A stretch of DNA of 64,000 bases from Candidatus Anaerobutyricum avicola (lineage in GTDB: Bacteria > Bacillota > Clostridia > Lachnospirales > Lachnospiraceae), in contig DXGQ01000017.1 in the NCBI GenBank assembly GCA_019113845.1, forward strand, positions 100,289-164,288, in the 5' to 3' direction. How positions within the stretch are numbered: position 1 is the first letter of the stretch; each line of letters opens with the position of its first letter. The notes under the pieces were generated by a model. That model was not told the DNA's origin. It made no database searches and saw only the letters and a program-made list of their open reading frames with translations. Of the stretch, positions 42,764-54,183 are shown one piece after another. Position numbers and translations under genes: made by a program.

Positions 42764-43026
42764 AGCGGAAGAAAGAGAGGAGCGCGCTGCGCATGCTTGC
42801 TCTGATAAGCCAGCTTGGGATCTGTATGCTCACCTGCATTTTTTTCTGCGTGTTTCTGGGAGAGCTTCTTGTCAGAACGTTCCACCAGGAGCTGCTCTTT
42901 CCCCTGCTGCTGGTACTCGGTATCCTGGCGGGACTGCGCTCCTGTTACAAGATGATACAGATATTTATGGGAGAAAAGGAATCAGATAATCATGAAACGG
43001 ATAAAATGGATAAGGGAAACCAATGA
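42760..43026 (+). CDS. AtpZ/AtpI-like small ATP synthase accessory protein
   Basis: An 88-residue protein with two helices (LISQLGICMLTCIFFCVFLG and LLFPLLLVLGILAGLRSCY), the pattern of the AtpZ family found before clostridial atp operons. Members are linked to ion uptake or to c-ring assembly. GTG 42760 overlaps the previous stop by four bases. Confidence 0.8.
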   Translation: MKRKKERSALRMLALISQLGICMLTCIFFCVFLGELLVRTFHQELLFPLLLVLGILAGLRSCYKMIQIFMGEKESDNHETDKMDKGNQ

Positions 43027-43411
43027 GACGCTGCTTGATCTGATCTTTGGCTGTCTGATCTGGAGCGCCCTTGCCGAGATTGTGGGCGTTTTGATCGTCA
43101 GCGACAAAATAAGCTACACGATCGGCATTGTGCTGGGAACTGTCGTTGCCGTGAGCATGAGCGTCAGCATGGAACGGGGACTGGAAAAATGCCTGCACAT
43201 GGGCAGCCGGAAAAAGGGACAGTGGGGAATGACCATCCGCAGTATCCTGCGGTGGCTCCTCATGCTGGTCGTGGTGTGGGCCGGTCTTAAGTTTGAAGCC
43301 ATCAGTTTTCCGGGGGTGATCCTCGGTATCATCGGATTAAAGATCGCAGCGCTTCTGCATATGTACACGAATACCTATGTGACGAGAAAATTAAGAGGAG
43401 AAGGAAGGTGA
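42992..43411 (+). CDS. atpI: ATP synthase subunit I
   Basis: A 139-residue membrane protein with four hydrophobic segments, the topology of AtpI, which helps assemble the c-ring. It overlaps the upstream gene by 35 bases and is followed four bases later by atpB. Confidence 0.8.
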   Translation: MKRIKWIRETNETLLDLIFGCLIWSALAEIVGVLIVSDKISYTIGIVLGTVVAVSMSVSMERGLEKCLHMGSRKKGQWGMTIRSILRWLLMLVVVWAGLKFEAISFPGVILGIIGLKIAALLHMYTNTYVTRKLRGEGR

Positions 43412-43415
43412 ATCA

Positions 43416-44153
43416 ATGGTAGGAGGAGCAGCCGGCGCGGCGTCCGCCATGCTTTTGAGCGGAAGCGCCGACGTGGATTTTTTTATCCACAGCTACTACG
43501 AGTTTGAGCTTTTCGGTCAGACGCTGTCCATCAACACGACCATGATCTCCACCGTCATCGTCTGTCTGATGCTTTTCGGTCTCATTCTGTTTGCCAGACA
43601 TGAGATCATGAAAGACTATGACGAGCCCAATGCCGTGCAGAACGCGGTGGAGATGCTCGTGGAGACGATGGACGGCATGGTGGAGGCCAGCATGGGCGCC
43701 CATGCGCCGAAATACAGAAACTATGTCATCACGCTCATGGCGTTTATCTTTCTGTCCAACATATCGGGGATCTTCGGTCTCCGGGCGCCGACAGCAGACT
43801 TCGGCACGACATTTGCCCTGGCGCTCATCACCTTTGTGATGATCGAGTACGCATGGATCAAAAGCAACGGCATCCGGTTTGTGAAGGACCTGTTTGAGCC
43901 GTTCCCGATCTTTTTCCCGGTCAATGTCATCAGCGAGTTCGCGACGCCGGTATCCATGTCGCTGCGTCTGTTTGGAAATGTGCTGGCGGGAACGATCATG
44001 ATCAGTCTGTGGTACAGTCTTCTGCCATGGTTTGTGAAGCTGGGAATCCCGTCTTTTCTGCACGTATACTTCGACCTCTTTTCCGGGGCGATCCAGACGT
44101 ACGTGTTCGGGATGCTGACCATGACATTTATCACAGACAAATATGCGGACTGA
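43416..44153 (+). CDS. atpB: ATP synthase F0 subunit a
   Basis: Membrane subunit forming the ion half-channels. The 245 residues include NAVEMLVETMDGM, the ion-path helices and the essential Arg in VSMSLRLFGNVLAG. GGAAGG precedes ATG 43416. Confidence 0.95.
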   Translation: MVGGAAGAASAMLLSGSADVDFFIHSYYEFELFGQTLSINTTMISTVIVCLMLFGLILFARHEIMKDYDEPNAVQNAVEMLVETMDGMVEASMGAHAPKYRNYVITLMAFIFLSNISGIFGLRAPTADFGTTFALALITFVMIEYAWIKSNGIRFVKDLFEPFPIFFPVNVISEFATPVSMSLRLFGNVLAGTIMISLWYSLLPWFVKLGIPSFLHVYFDLFSGAIQTYVFGMLTMTFITDKYAD

Positions 44154-44495
<342 letters not shown>

Positions 44496-44620
44496 CATGG
44501 AGGCGCGGCCGGCTGCGGGAGAAAAAACTGCCGGCAGGTCGGATATCTGCCGCCGGTTGAGGCGCGGCAGCGCAGTGTGCATGATGTTGCCTGGGGATAA
44601 CAGTGGAAAGGAGGCAGGAG

Positions 44621-45154
44621 GTGCTATTATCACTGGATGATCGTATTTTCGGTCTGGATGCGCAGCTGATTTTTCAGCTTATCTTTACGGGCATTGCCAT
44701 CTTTCTCTTGTTCATGGCGGCCAGCTATCTTTTGCTGGACCCGGTGAGAAAGAAGCTCAATGACCGGAAAGAAAAAGTGATGCGTGAGCAGAGAGAAGCC
44801 CTGGAGAACAGGGAGGCTGCCCTGCGCATGCGGGAGGAATACGACGGAAAACTGAGAGAGATCAACAAGACAGCGGAGCAGATATTGAGCGATTCGAGAA
44901 AAAAGGCGATGCAGAGAGAAAATGAGATCATCTTAAACGCCCGCGAAGAGGCCGGGAGGATCATCGCCGGCGCGAAGGAGGAAGCGGCGCTGGAGCAGAA
45001 GAGAGTCAACGATGAGGTGAAGCAGGAGATCATTTCTGTCGCTTCTCTGCTTTCGGAAAAGCTGGTAGCGGCGTCCCTGGACGAGGAAAAACAAAACGCG
45101 CTCATTGAACAGACGCTGAGAGAGATAGGGGATGACACATGGCAAAGCAGATAA
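44621..45154 (+). CDS. atpF: ATP synthase F0 subunit b
   Basis: Peripheral stalk. An N-terminal membrane helix (IFTGIAIFLLFMAASYLLL-like, residues 12-32) is followed by a long charged coiled coil (KLNDRKEKVMREQREALENRE region). GTG 44621 is chosen for AAAGGAGG eight bases upstream; the frame opens at GTG 44603. It overlaps atpH by 16 bases. 177 residues. Confidence 0.93.
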   Translation: MLLSLDDRIFGLDAQLIFQLIFTGIAIFLLFMAASYLLLDPVRKKLNDRKEKVMREQREALENREAALRMREEYDGKLREINKTAEQILSDSRKKAMQRENEIILNAREEAGRIIAGAKEEAALEQKRVNDEVKQEIISVASLLSEKLVAASLDEEKQNALIEQTLREIGDDTWQSR

Positions 45155-45687
45155 GCGGCATATACGGCGACGCGTTTTTTTCGTTGGCGCTGGAGGAGGA
45201 CGCTGTGGACAGACTGGCGGAAGAGATCGCCCTGTCCCGGGAGGTGTTCCTGGAGAACGAGGATCTGATGCGCCTGTTAAATCATCCGGAGATCACCCGG
45301 GAGGAGAAGCTTGCTCTGGTGGAGAATGCCTTCCGCGGGAAGGTGTCGGAGGAGACGGTGGGATTTTTCCATGTCATCATAAAGAAGGAACGCCACAACG
45401 ACTTTCTTCCGATCTTTGAACATTTCCTTCGAAGAGTGAAGCGGTATAAGCGCATCGGCTCCGCCCGCGTGACTTCGGCGCTGGAGCTTACGGACCGGCA
45501 GAAGGCGGCGGTGGAAGACCGTCTGCTGAAGACGACGGATTACCGTTCCTTTGAGATCGAATACATTGTGAAGCCGGAGATTATCGGCGGTCTCATCATC
45601 CGTGTGGACGACCGGGTGGTGGACAGCAGCTTAAAGACGCAGATCGACACGCTGACCCGGCAGCTTTCCCGGATTCAGCTGTCATAG
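45139..45687 (+). CDS. atpH: ATP synthase F1 subunit delta
   Basis: Connects the peripheral stalk to the alpha-beta head. The 182 residues start [21 protein letters not shown] and end in the conserved domain [21 protein letters not shown]. The start has AGGGGATGACAC upstream inside atpF. Confidence 0.94.
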   Translation: MAKQISGIYGDAFFSLALEEDAVDRLAEEIALSREVFLENEDLMRLLNHPEITREEKLALVENAFRGKVSEETVGFFHVIIKKERHNDFLPIFEHFLRRVKRYKRIGSARVTSALELTDRQKAAVEDRLLKTTDYRSFEIEYIVKPEIIGGLIIRVDDRVVDSSLKTQIDTLTRQLSRIQLS

Positions 45688-45712
45688 AGACAGAAAGAAG
45701 GTGCAGGAAGTT

Positions 45713-47218
45713 TTGGTAAAAATCAGACCGGAGGAGATCAGCTCCGTCATCCGGGAGCAGATAAAAAATTATGTGACGAAGCTGGAGACGGCCGACGTGG
45801 GGACCGTCATTCAGGTCGCCGACGGGGTGGCGCGTATTTACGGCCTGGAGAAGGCCATGCAGGGTGAGCTTCTGGAATTTCCCGGCGAAGTGTACGGCAT
45901 GGTGATGAATCTGGAGGAGGATAACGTGGGCGCGGTCCTGCTGGGCGATCACAGAAATGTCAATGAGGGCGACACGGTGAAGACGACCGGACGGGTCATA
46001 GAGGTGCCTGTGGGGGACGCTCTGACCGGCCGGGTGGTCAATGCTCTGGGACAGCCCATCGACGGAAAAGGACCGGTGGAGACGGAGACATACCGTCCGG
46101 TGGAGAGAGTGGCGCACGGTGTGATCGACCGTCAGCCGGTGGACACGCCGGTGCAGACCGGCATCAAGGCCATTGACTCCATGGTTCCCATCGGAAGAGG
46201 ACAGAGAGAACTGGTCATCGGAGACCGCCAGACAGGAAAGACGGCCATCGCCATCGACACGATCATCAATCAGAAAGGCCAGAATATGCACTGCATCTAT
46301 GTGGCCATCGGACAGAAGGCGTCCACCGTGGCAGGTATTGTAAAGACACTGCAGGAGTACGGCGCCATGGAGTATACCACCGTGGTGGCGTCCACAGCCA
46401 GCGAGCTGGCGCCGCTTCAGTATATCGCTCCTTATGCCGGCTGTGCCATCGGCGAGGAGTGGATGGAGAGAGGCGAGGATGTGCTCGTGATCTACGATGA
46501 CCTGAGCAAACATGCGGCGGCTTACCGCACGCTCTCTCTGCTGCTGCGCCGTCCGCCGGGACGGGAAGCCTATCCGGGAGATGTCTTCTACCTTCACTCG
46601 AGACTTCTGGAGCGGGCCTCCAGACTGTCCGGGGAGCTGGGAGGCGGTTCTCTCACGGCAATCCCGATCATCGAGACGCAGGCAGGAGACGTATCCGCGT
46701 ATATCCCGACCAATGTCATCTCCATCACAGACGGACAGATCTATCTGGAGACGGAGATGTTCAATGCAGGCTTTCGACCGGCCATCAACGCTGGCCTGTC
46801 CGTATCCAGAGTGGGGGGCGCCGCGCAGATCAAAGCAATGAAAAAGATTGCCGGGCCGATCCGGACGGAGCTGGCACAGTACCGGGAGCTGGCAGCTTTC
46901 GCGCAGTTTGGCTCCGAGCTTGACGAGGATACGAAGGAGCGTCTGGCGCAGGGAGAGCGCATCAGAGAGAGTTTAAAGCAGGCGCAGTATAAGACGCTGC
47001 CCGTGGAACAGCAGGTGGTGTCCATCTACGCAGTGACGAAAAAGTATCTGCTGGATGTTCCGGTGGAGCGGGTGCAGGCCTTTGAGGAGGGGCTTCTGGA
47101 ATATGTGGACACAAAATATCCGGAGATCTTCCGGGCGATCCGGGATACCGGAGATATGAACCGGGAGACGGAGACCCTTCTGCAGAAAGCCATAGCAGAG
47201 TTTAAGGAGAAGTTTTAA
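45713..47218 (+). CDS. atpA: ATP synthase F1 subunit alpha
   Basis: Regulatory nucleotide-binding subunit. About 501 residues: [13 protein letters not shown] start, Walker [21 protein letters not shown] and the C-terminal domain. TTG 45713 gives the usual N-terminus and best spacing from AAGGTG; a GTG at 45701 would abut the ribosome site. Confidence 0.94.
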   Translation: MVKIRPEEISSVIREQIKNYVTKLETADVGTVIQVADGVARIYGLEKAMQGELLEFPGEVYGMVMNLEEDNVGAVLLGDHRNVNEGDTVKTTGRVIEVPVGDALTGRVVNALGQPIDGKGPVETETYRPVERVAHGVIDRQPVDTPVQTGIKAIDSMVPIGRGQRELVIGDRQTGKTAIAIDTIINQKGQNMHCIYVAIGQKASTVAGIVKTLQEYGAMEYTTVVASTASELAPLQYIAPYAGCAIGEEWMERGEDVLVIYDDLSKHAAAYRTLSLLLRRPPGREAYPGDVFYLHSRLLERASRLSGELGGGSLTAIPIIETQAGDVSAYIPTNVISITDGQIYLETEMFNAGFRPAINAGLSVSRVGGAAQIKAMKKIAGPIRTELAQYRELAAFAQFGSELDEDTKERLAQGERIRESLKQAQYKTLPVEQQVVSIYAVTKKYLLDVPVERVQAFEEGLLEYVDTKYPEIFRAIRDTGDMNRETETLLQKAIAEFKEKF

Positions 47219-47243
47219 CGGTGGATGAAGGTGGTGATAGAAA

Positions 47244-49515
<2,272 letters not shown>

Positions 49516-49519
49516 TGGG

Positions 49520-49933
49520 ATGGCAGAAAAGAGCTTCAGATTGGATATCATCTCCCCGGACCGGATTTTTTATACCAATGATGTGACGATGGTGGAATAC
49601 AATACGGTGGACGGCGAGGTGGGCGTCTATGCGGAGCATATCCCCATGACTCAGATCATCGCGTCTGGCCGTCTCATCGTCACGGAAGAGAGCGGACAAA
49701 AGACAGCCGCGCTGCTCTCCGGCTTTGTGGAGATCACCGGAGAGAAGGTGACTATTCTGGCAGAGGCGGTAGAGTGGCCGCAGGACATCGATGTGCCCCG
49801 CGCACAGAAAGCAAGGGACTGCGCGCTCGACATTTTAAGAAATACGGAGGATGAGCGGGAGACTGCGAAGGCGGAGGCGGCGCTTGCCCGCGCGCTGGTA
49901 CGGCTGGATATCGCGGGAGCAGATACAGAATAA
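49520..49933 (+). CDS. atpC: ATP synthase F1 subunit epsilon
   Basis: Rotor base and inhibitor, 137 residues: SFRLDIISPDRIFYTNDV, GEVGVYAEHIPM, then a beta-sandwich and the C-terminal helical hairpin with ARDCALDILRN. The start follows CAGGTGATGGG, four bases after atpD. Last of the operon. Confidence 0.94.
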   Translation: MAEKSFRLDIISPDRIFYTNDVTMVEYNTVDGEVGVYAEHIPMTQIIASGRLIVTEESGQKTAALLSGFVEITGEKVTILAEAVEWPQDIDVPRAQKARDCALDILRNTEDERETAKAEAALARALVRLDIAGADTE

Positions 49934-50002
49934 AAACAAAAACAGAACAGCAGACGGAGGTCTGAAGTCAGAAGAGTATCTGGCGCAGATCTCTCAAACA
50001 GG

Positions 50003-50045
50003 GAAAAACGGCGAAAACCTGCGGGGTTGCGCCGTTTTTCTTTTC
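50003..50045 (+). terminator. intrinsic terminator of the atp operon
   Basis: AAAAACGGCG pairs with CGCCGTTTTT, with an inner ACC/GGT and a CTTTT tail. It lies in the 327-base gap 49934-50260, which has no gene. Confidence 0.85.
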
Positions 50046-50060
50046 CGGATAGAATACTTC

Positions 50061-50088
50061 TGGACAAAGTTGTGAGAATCCTTATAAT
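50061..50088 (+). promoter_or_regulatory. SigmaA promoter of the coiled-coil gene
   Basis: TGGACA (50061-50066), 16 bases, TATAAT (50083-50088). The leader to ATG 50261 is about 165 bases. Confidence 0.55.
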
Positions 50089-50260
50089 TAAATATAGATG
50101 CCGGCGCGGGGCAGAGATGATTTCCGGATGGCGGGTGTGCGCCGCACACAGCGCCCGGGAAACAGCGGCAGGCGGAAGAACGTCTGCTTTTTATCAGCAG
50201 CATTTGCGCGCGGGCAGGGGACGGCAGCTGCCGTGAACGCTAAAAAAAGGGGGAGCCAGC

Positions 50261-51229
50261 ATGAAGGCACAGGAATTACTGACATATGTGGAAGAACTGG
50301 TTTTTAAGACATCCATGTTCGGTTATGACAAAGATGAGGTAGACATTCAGCTTGACAAGATCTGCGATGAGATCGAGGCGATCGTGAAGGAAAAGGACAA
50401 AGAGATCGAAGCCCTCCGAAAGGGACATACCATCATTATCTCGGACGATTCCGTGAAGCTTCCGGAGGAGAACACAGAGGAAGAGGAGAGTCCGGAGGAA
50501 GAAAAGAAACCGGAAGAGACTGCATGGAATCCGGAAGATGGCAGCGAGGAGCAGGCGCTTCGGGAACAGATCGCACAGCTCAGGCAGCAGCTGCAGGACG
50601 CTGTGGAGCGGGCGGAGACCGCCGAGAGACTGGCGGAAGAGGCGGAAATGCGCGCAGCCACCGCAGAGGAGAAAGCAGCCGCCGCCGAAGGTCGGGCGGC
50701 AGTGGCCAGAACAAAGGCCATGGCAGAAGCCGCTGCAGCGGCGGAGGCCAAAGAGGCAAAAGCCAAAGAAGAAAAAGAAGCAGAAGAAAAGCAGGCCTCT
50801 GCGGGAACACCGCAGACCCGCGACGAAGCGTATGAGCAGTACATAAGAAATGCAGATCTGCTCTGCCGGCAGCTTTCTGATATTCAGAGCAAGCAGGACA
50901 GCATTCTGAAGGAGGCAGAGGAGAAAGCCGCAGCCAGCGTGAAGGAAGCGGAAGAAAAGGCCGCGGCCAGCATAAAAGAGGCGGAGGAGAAAGCCGCCCG
51001 CATTCTGGAGGATGCGCAGGCGCAGGCTCATGAGATCCTGGCCGGTATCCAGGACCGCCGTGCGGAAGAACAGAAAAAGTACGACGCGCTGATGGCGCAG
51101 AAACAGAAGATGCTCGCATCGCTGAGCGAGATGGCGCAGGAAGCCGGACGGCTTGTGGAGAAAGTGCAGGAAGAGCAGAAGCCGCAGGAAGAAACAAAGA
51201 CAGAGGAAGGACAGCAGGAGCAGGCATAA
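50261..51229 (+). CDS. DivIVA-like coiled-coil protein
   Basis: A 322-residue acidic protein. The N-terminal part FKTSMFGYDKDEVDIQLDKI resembles the DivIVA lipid-binding head (GYxxxEVD). An acidic stretch (residues 65-95) and two long coiled coils follow. One contains three near-identical 11-residue units (EAEEKAAASVK, EAEEKAAASIK, EAEEKAARILE). GGGGGAG precedes the start. A polar or septal scaffold role is inferred. Codon bias makes a long antisense ORF that is not credible. Confidence 0.75.
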   Translation: MKAQELLTYVEELVFKTSMFGYDKDEVDIQLDKICDEIEAIVKEKDKEIEALRKGHTIIISDDSVKLPEENTEEEESPEEEKKPEETAWNPEDGSEEQALREQIAQLRQQLQDAVERAETAERLAEEAEMRAATAEEKAAAAEGRAAVARTKAMAEAAAAAEAKEAKAKEEKEAEEKQASAGTPQTRDEAYEQYIRNADLLCRQLSDIQSKQDSILKEAEEKAAASVKEAEEKAAASIKEAEEKAARILEDAQAQAHEILAGIQDRRAEEQKKYDALMAQKQKMLASLSEMAQEAGRLVEKVQEEQKPQEETKTEEGQQEQA

Positions 51230-51489
51230 GGCACGCTGCGAATCGTGCTGCCGCACAGACAGGAAAAGGAAAACAAAAGACAAAAGGGAGCGTATCGTTT
51301 TGACGGGACGGTGCGCTCTCTTCAAGTATGTCTGTACATGGGACGAAAAAGGGCGAACCACAGAGAAGAAAGGAGAAAATGGGGCTGTCGGAAAACAAAA
51401 GGAATCGGGATACATTGCATTGTCAGAGAATACGTATACGTTATATGGCGTGTCTTATATGTATAGCCGACACCCCGGGAGAAAACAAG

Positions 51490-52182
51490 ATGATAAAACT
51501 GGTGATTTTTGATATGGATGGTCTGATGTTTGATACGGAGAGAGCGACTTGCCGCGCCTTCATGGAAAGAGCGGCGGCGTGGGGCTATCAGCCGACCACC
51601 GAGCAGTATCTGCAGCTTCTGGGACTGAACGCGCAGGCAATCCAGGAGAAATATTTCGAGTTTTTTGGTGATAAGGATATCGATGCGCCGGAACTGTACC
51701 GGCAGGTCGGGGAGCGGAAGCTGGAGATCCTTCAAACGGAAGGGATGCCGGTGAAAAAGGGATTGTTTGAGCTTCTGGATGTCCTGGACGAGCTGGGAGT
51801 GAAAAAGGCGGTGGCGAGCGGCTCCGGATTTGAGAGCATCGAGAGGAATATCGCCGATGCCGGTCTCACCGGACGATTTGATTTTCTGATGACCACAGAG
51901 TGGGTGAAAAGAGGAAAACCGTACCCGGATGTTTTCCTTGCTATCTGTGACAAGCTTGCCATCGCGCCGGAGGAGACGCTGGTGCTTGAGGATGCGCAGA
52001 ACGGAGTGCGTGCGGCGCTGGCAGGCGGTATCCGGGTCATCAACGTGCCGGATATGCTCCCTCTTTCCGATGAACTTGCCGCACAGTGCGTGTCGGTGGA
52101 GGAGTCTCTGGCGGACGTGATCCCGTACATTCGAAAGGAAGTATCCGGACAGGCACATTTTCCGGAACACGGCATAAAGTAA
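51490..52182 (+). CDS. HAD phosphatase, beta-phosphoglucomutase-like
   Basis: A 230-residue hydrolase: DxDG nucleophile loop VIFDMDGLMFDTE, helical cap, motif II VASGSG, Lys in KRGKPYPDVFL and the acid loop VLEDAQNGVRAALAGG. The substrate is a small sugar phosphate or similar. ATG 51490 follows GGGAG weakly. The 260 bases before it hold no gene; a palindrome ACGTATACGT lies near 51430. Confidence 0.88.
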   Translation: MIKLVIFDMDGLMFDTERATCRAFMERAAAWGYQPTTEQYLQLLGLNAQAIQEKYFEFFGDKDIDAPELYRQVGERKLEILQTEGMPVKKGLFELLDVLDELGVKKAVASGSGFESIERNIADAGLTGRFDFLMTTEWVKRGKPYPDVFLAICDKLAIAPEETLVLEDAQNGVRAALAGGIRVINVPDMLPLSDELAAQCVSVEESLADVIPYIRKEVSGQAHFPEHGIK

Positions 52183-52212
52183 ACAGAAGCCACAGGAAAG
52201 CAGGTTTGTGCT

Positions 52213-52737
52213 GTGAGTCAATTGGATGACAGATATGATTTTGACTGGCTGCCGGGATTCCGGGAAATGACTGCGTGCCAGGAGAAGGAGGAAGAAGAGG
52301 CGGGGAAGCCGCAGACGGAGGCAAAGACCCCTCTTCTGCCTCCGGAAGAGCTCCAGCAGGAGGAACAGAGCAACTGGAAAGATTATGAGTACATGATACG
52401 GATGCTGCCGGCGGCGGCAAGGGAGGTCTGGGCAGTGGTGGACGCGATGCTGGACCAGTTTGAATTTGAGGGAAGTTCCATGTATGTGGAATATCCGGAT
52501 AAAAATGCCGTGTTAAAGATCGTCGACGCGATCTACGAGAAACTCAAATACTATGAGACGGAGCAGATGGAAAATAAGGTGGACGGCACAAGAGGGAAAA
52601 ACTGCTATTATCTGCCGCCGGAAGAAAGAGGCGTGCACACCCCGTTCCGCCATCTCATTCTCCTGATCGTCTGCTGGAACATGGCCTATCGCCGGCAGCG
52701 GTACCGTCGGCGGAAAAAGATATTTCCGCCCATGTAA
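52213..52737 (+). CDS. hypothetical protein
   Basis: A 174-residue protein, GTG start, with an acidic linker (residues 20-55), a compact helical section (NWKDYEYMIRMLPAAAREVWAV region) and a C-terminal hydrophobic helix with a very basic end (YRRQRYRRRKKIF). It follows the HAD gene by 30 bases. No family recognised. Confidence 0.6.
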   Translation: MSQLDDRYDFDWLPGFREMTACQEKEEEEAGKPQTEAKTPLLPPEELQQEEQSNWKDYEYMIRMLPAAAREVWAVVDAMLDQFEFEGSSMYVEYPDKNAVLKIVDAIYEKLKYYETEQMENKVDGTRGKNCYYLPPEERGVHTPFRHLILLIVCWNMAYRRQRYRRRKKIFPPM

Positions 52738-52782
52738 ACAGTACGGATCGCTGCGTGAACAATAACACGAAATGTCGCGCAG

Positions 52783-52801
52783 GCCCGGCAGATTGCCGGG
52801 C
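52783..52801. repeat. perfect hairpin in an intergenic region
   Basis: GCCCGGCA, three bases, TGCCGGGC. There is no T run, so it is not a typical terminator. Confidence 0.5.
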
Positions 52802-52806
52802 GATTG

Positions 52807-52835
52807 TTGCGCGCTGTGTGGAAACATGCTAAAAT
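52807..52835 (+). promoter_or_regulatory. SigmaA promoter of the methyltransferase gene
   Basis: TTGCGC, 17 bases, TAAAAT with an extended TG. Confidence 0.5.
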
Positions 52836-52962
52836 CGGACACAGAAACACTTGTGCCGGCAGATTTCGTATGGCGGTAACGTCATTATATCGAAAGGAAA
52901 TGTGACCGTACCTCAGAGAGATCTGCCGGTGCGCCGGATTGGATAGAAAAGAAGGACAGTGG

Positions 52963-54183
52963 ATGGATACAGTAAGAAAGAAACTGGAAGAGAGCCTGAA
53001 TGAACAGTTGCTGAAAATAACGGTTAGCAATCCCCGGAAGGCGGAGGAGATAAAAAGATACAGCGTCCGCCCGGTGCTGCTCAAAGGGCGTCTGCTCTTT
53101 CAGGTGGAAAGGTATACGAAGACCTAGGTTTTTCATGAGAACCTGGACAAAGAGCAGGTGATGCGGGAACTGGAAGATATCCTGCCCCTGTACAAGCAGG
53201 TGCAGGTACAGACGATGACGGAGGAAGTCACCGCGCTCATCAACAAAAAGGGAAAGGCAGCCGTCCGGTCAAAGAAAAAGCAGACGACACGGATCCGTCC
53301 GAAAGGAGCCGGGAGCGCCGTGGAGCCGGCCGCTGTGTCCGGCTGGGAAGGAGCGCCGGATCTCTCCCGCCTGCAGCATAACCGCGCGAAGCATTACATT
53401 CTGGAGGAAGGGAAGCCGGTTCCGTTTCTGAGAGATTTGGGCGTCATGACCGCGGAGGGAAAGATCGTGCACGCCAGATATGATAAATTCCGGCAGATCA
53501 ATCGTTTTCTCGAATTTATCGAAGATGTTCTCCCGCATCTGGCGAAGGACAGGGAGATCACCATTCTGGACTTTGGCTGCGGCAAATCGTATCTGACCTT
53601 TGCCGTCTACTATTATCTGCGAGAGCTGCAGGGATATAACGTGCGCATCATCGGTCTGGATCTTAAAAAGGATGTCATCAGAAAATGTAGCCGGCTGGCG
53701 GAGAAATATGGTTATGAGGCACTGAAGTTTTACGAGGGCTCCATTGAGGAATTTGAGGGAGTCAGCCATGTGGACATGGTCATCACCCTTCACGCCTGCG
53801 ATACCGCTACTGATCATGCGCTGTACAAGGCCGTGCACTGGGGCGCCGACGTGATCTTATCTGTGCCCTGCTGCCAGCATGAGCTGAACGGGCAGTTGTC
53901 CGCAGACAGCCTGAAACCCATCACCGGTTACGGTATCCTGAAAGAGAGGTTTGCTGCCATGGCGACGGACGCCATCCGGGCGGACCTTCTGGAGGGAATG
54001 GGATATGAGACACAGATCCTTGAGTTTATCGACATGGAACATACGCCGAAAAATCTGTTGATCCGCGCAGTGAAAGGCGGGCGCCGGTCGGAAACCAGAT
54101 GGAAGGAGACGCTGGAGTTCTGTGAGAGATTCCGGCTGAACCCGACATTGAAAACACTTCTGGAAGAAGAAAGAGGTCGGTAA
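52963..54183 (+). pseudogene. SAM-dependent methyltransferase (Methyltransf_32-like) broken by an in-frame TAG
   Basis: One long frame runs from ATG 52963 (AAGGA upstream) to TAA 54183 except for a TAG at 53125-53127. Around it the reading is ERYTKT-stop-VFHENLDKEQ; relatives commonly have Q before VFHENL, so a CAG to TAG change fits. The C-terminal part keeps the SAM motif ILDFGCGKSYLTFAVYYYL, ITLHACDTATDHAL and VPCCQHELNGQL. Reinitiation at GTG 53158 or ATG 53161 could still make a shortened protein. Readthrough or suppression of amber is possible. Confidence 0.82.

Noticed and set aside
50276..51415. A 379-codon minus-strand ORF
   Set aside because: It is antisense to the coiled-coil gene, whose repetitive Glu/Ala/Lys codons avoid stops on the other strand. 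Its translation is Phe/Leu/Arg-rich without a family match.
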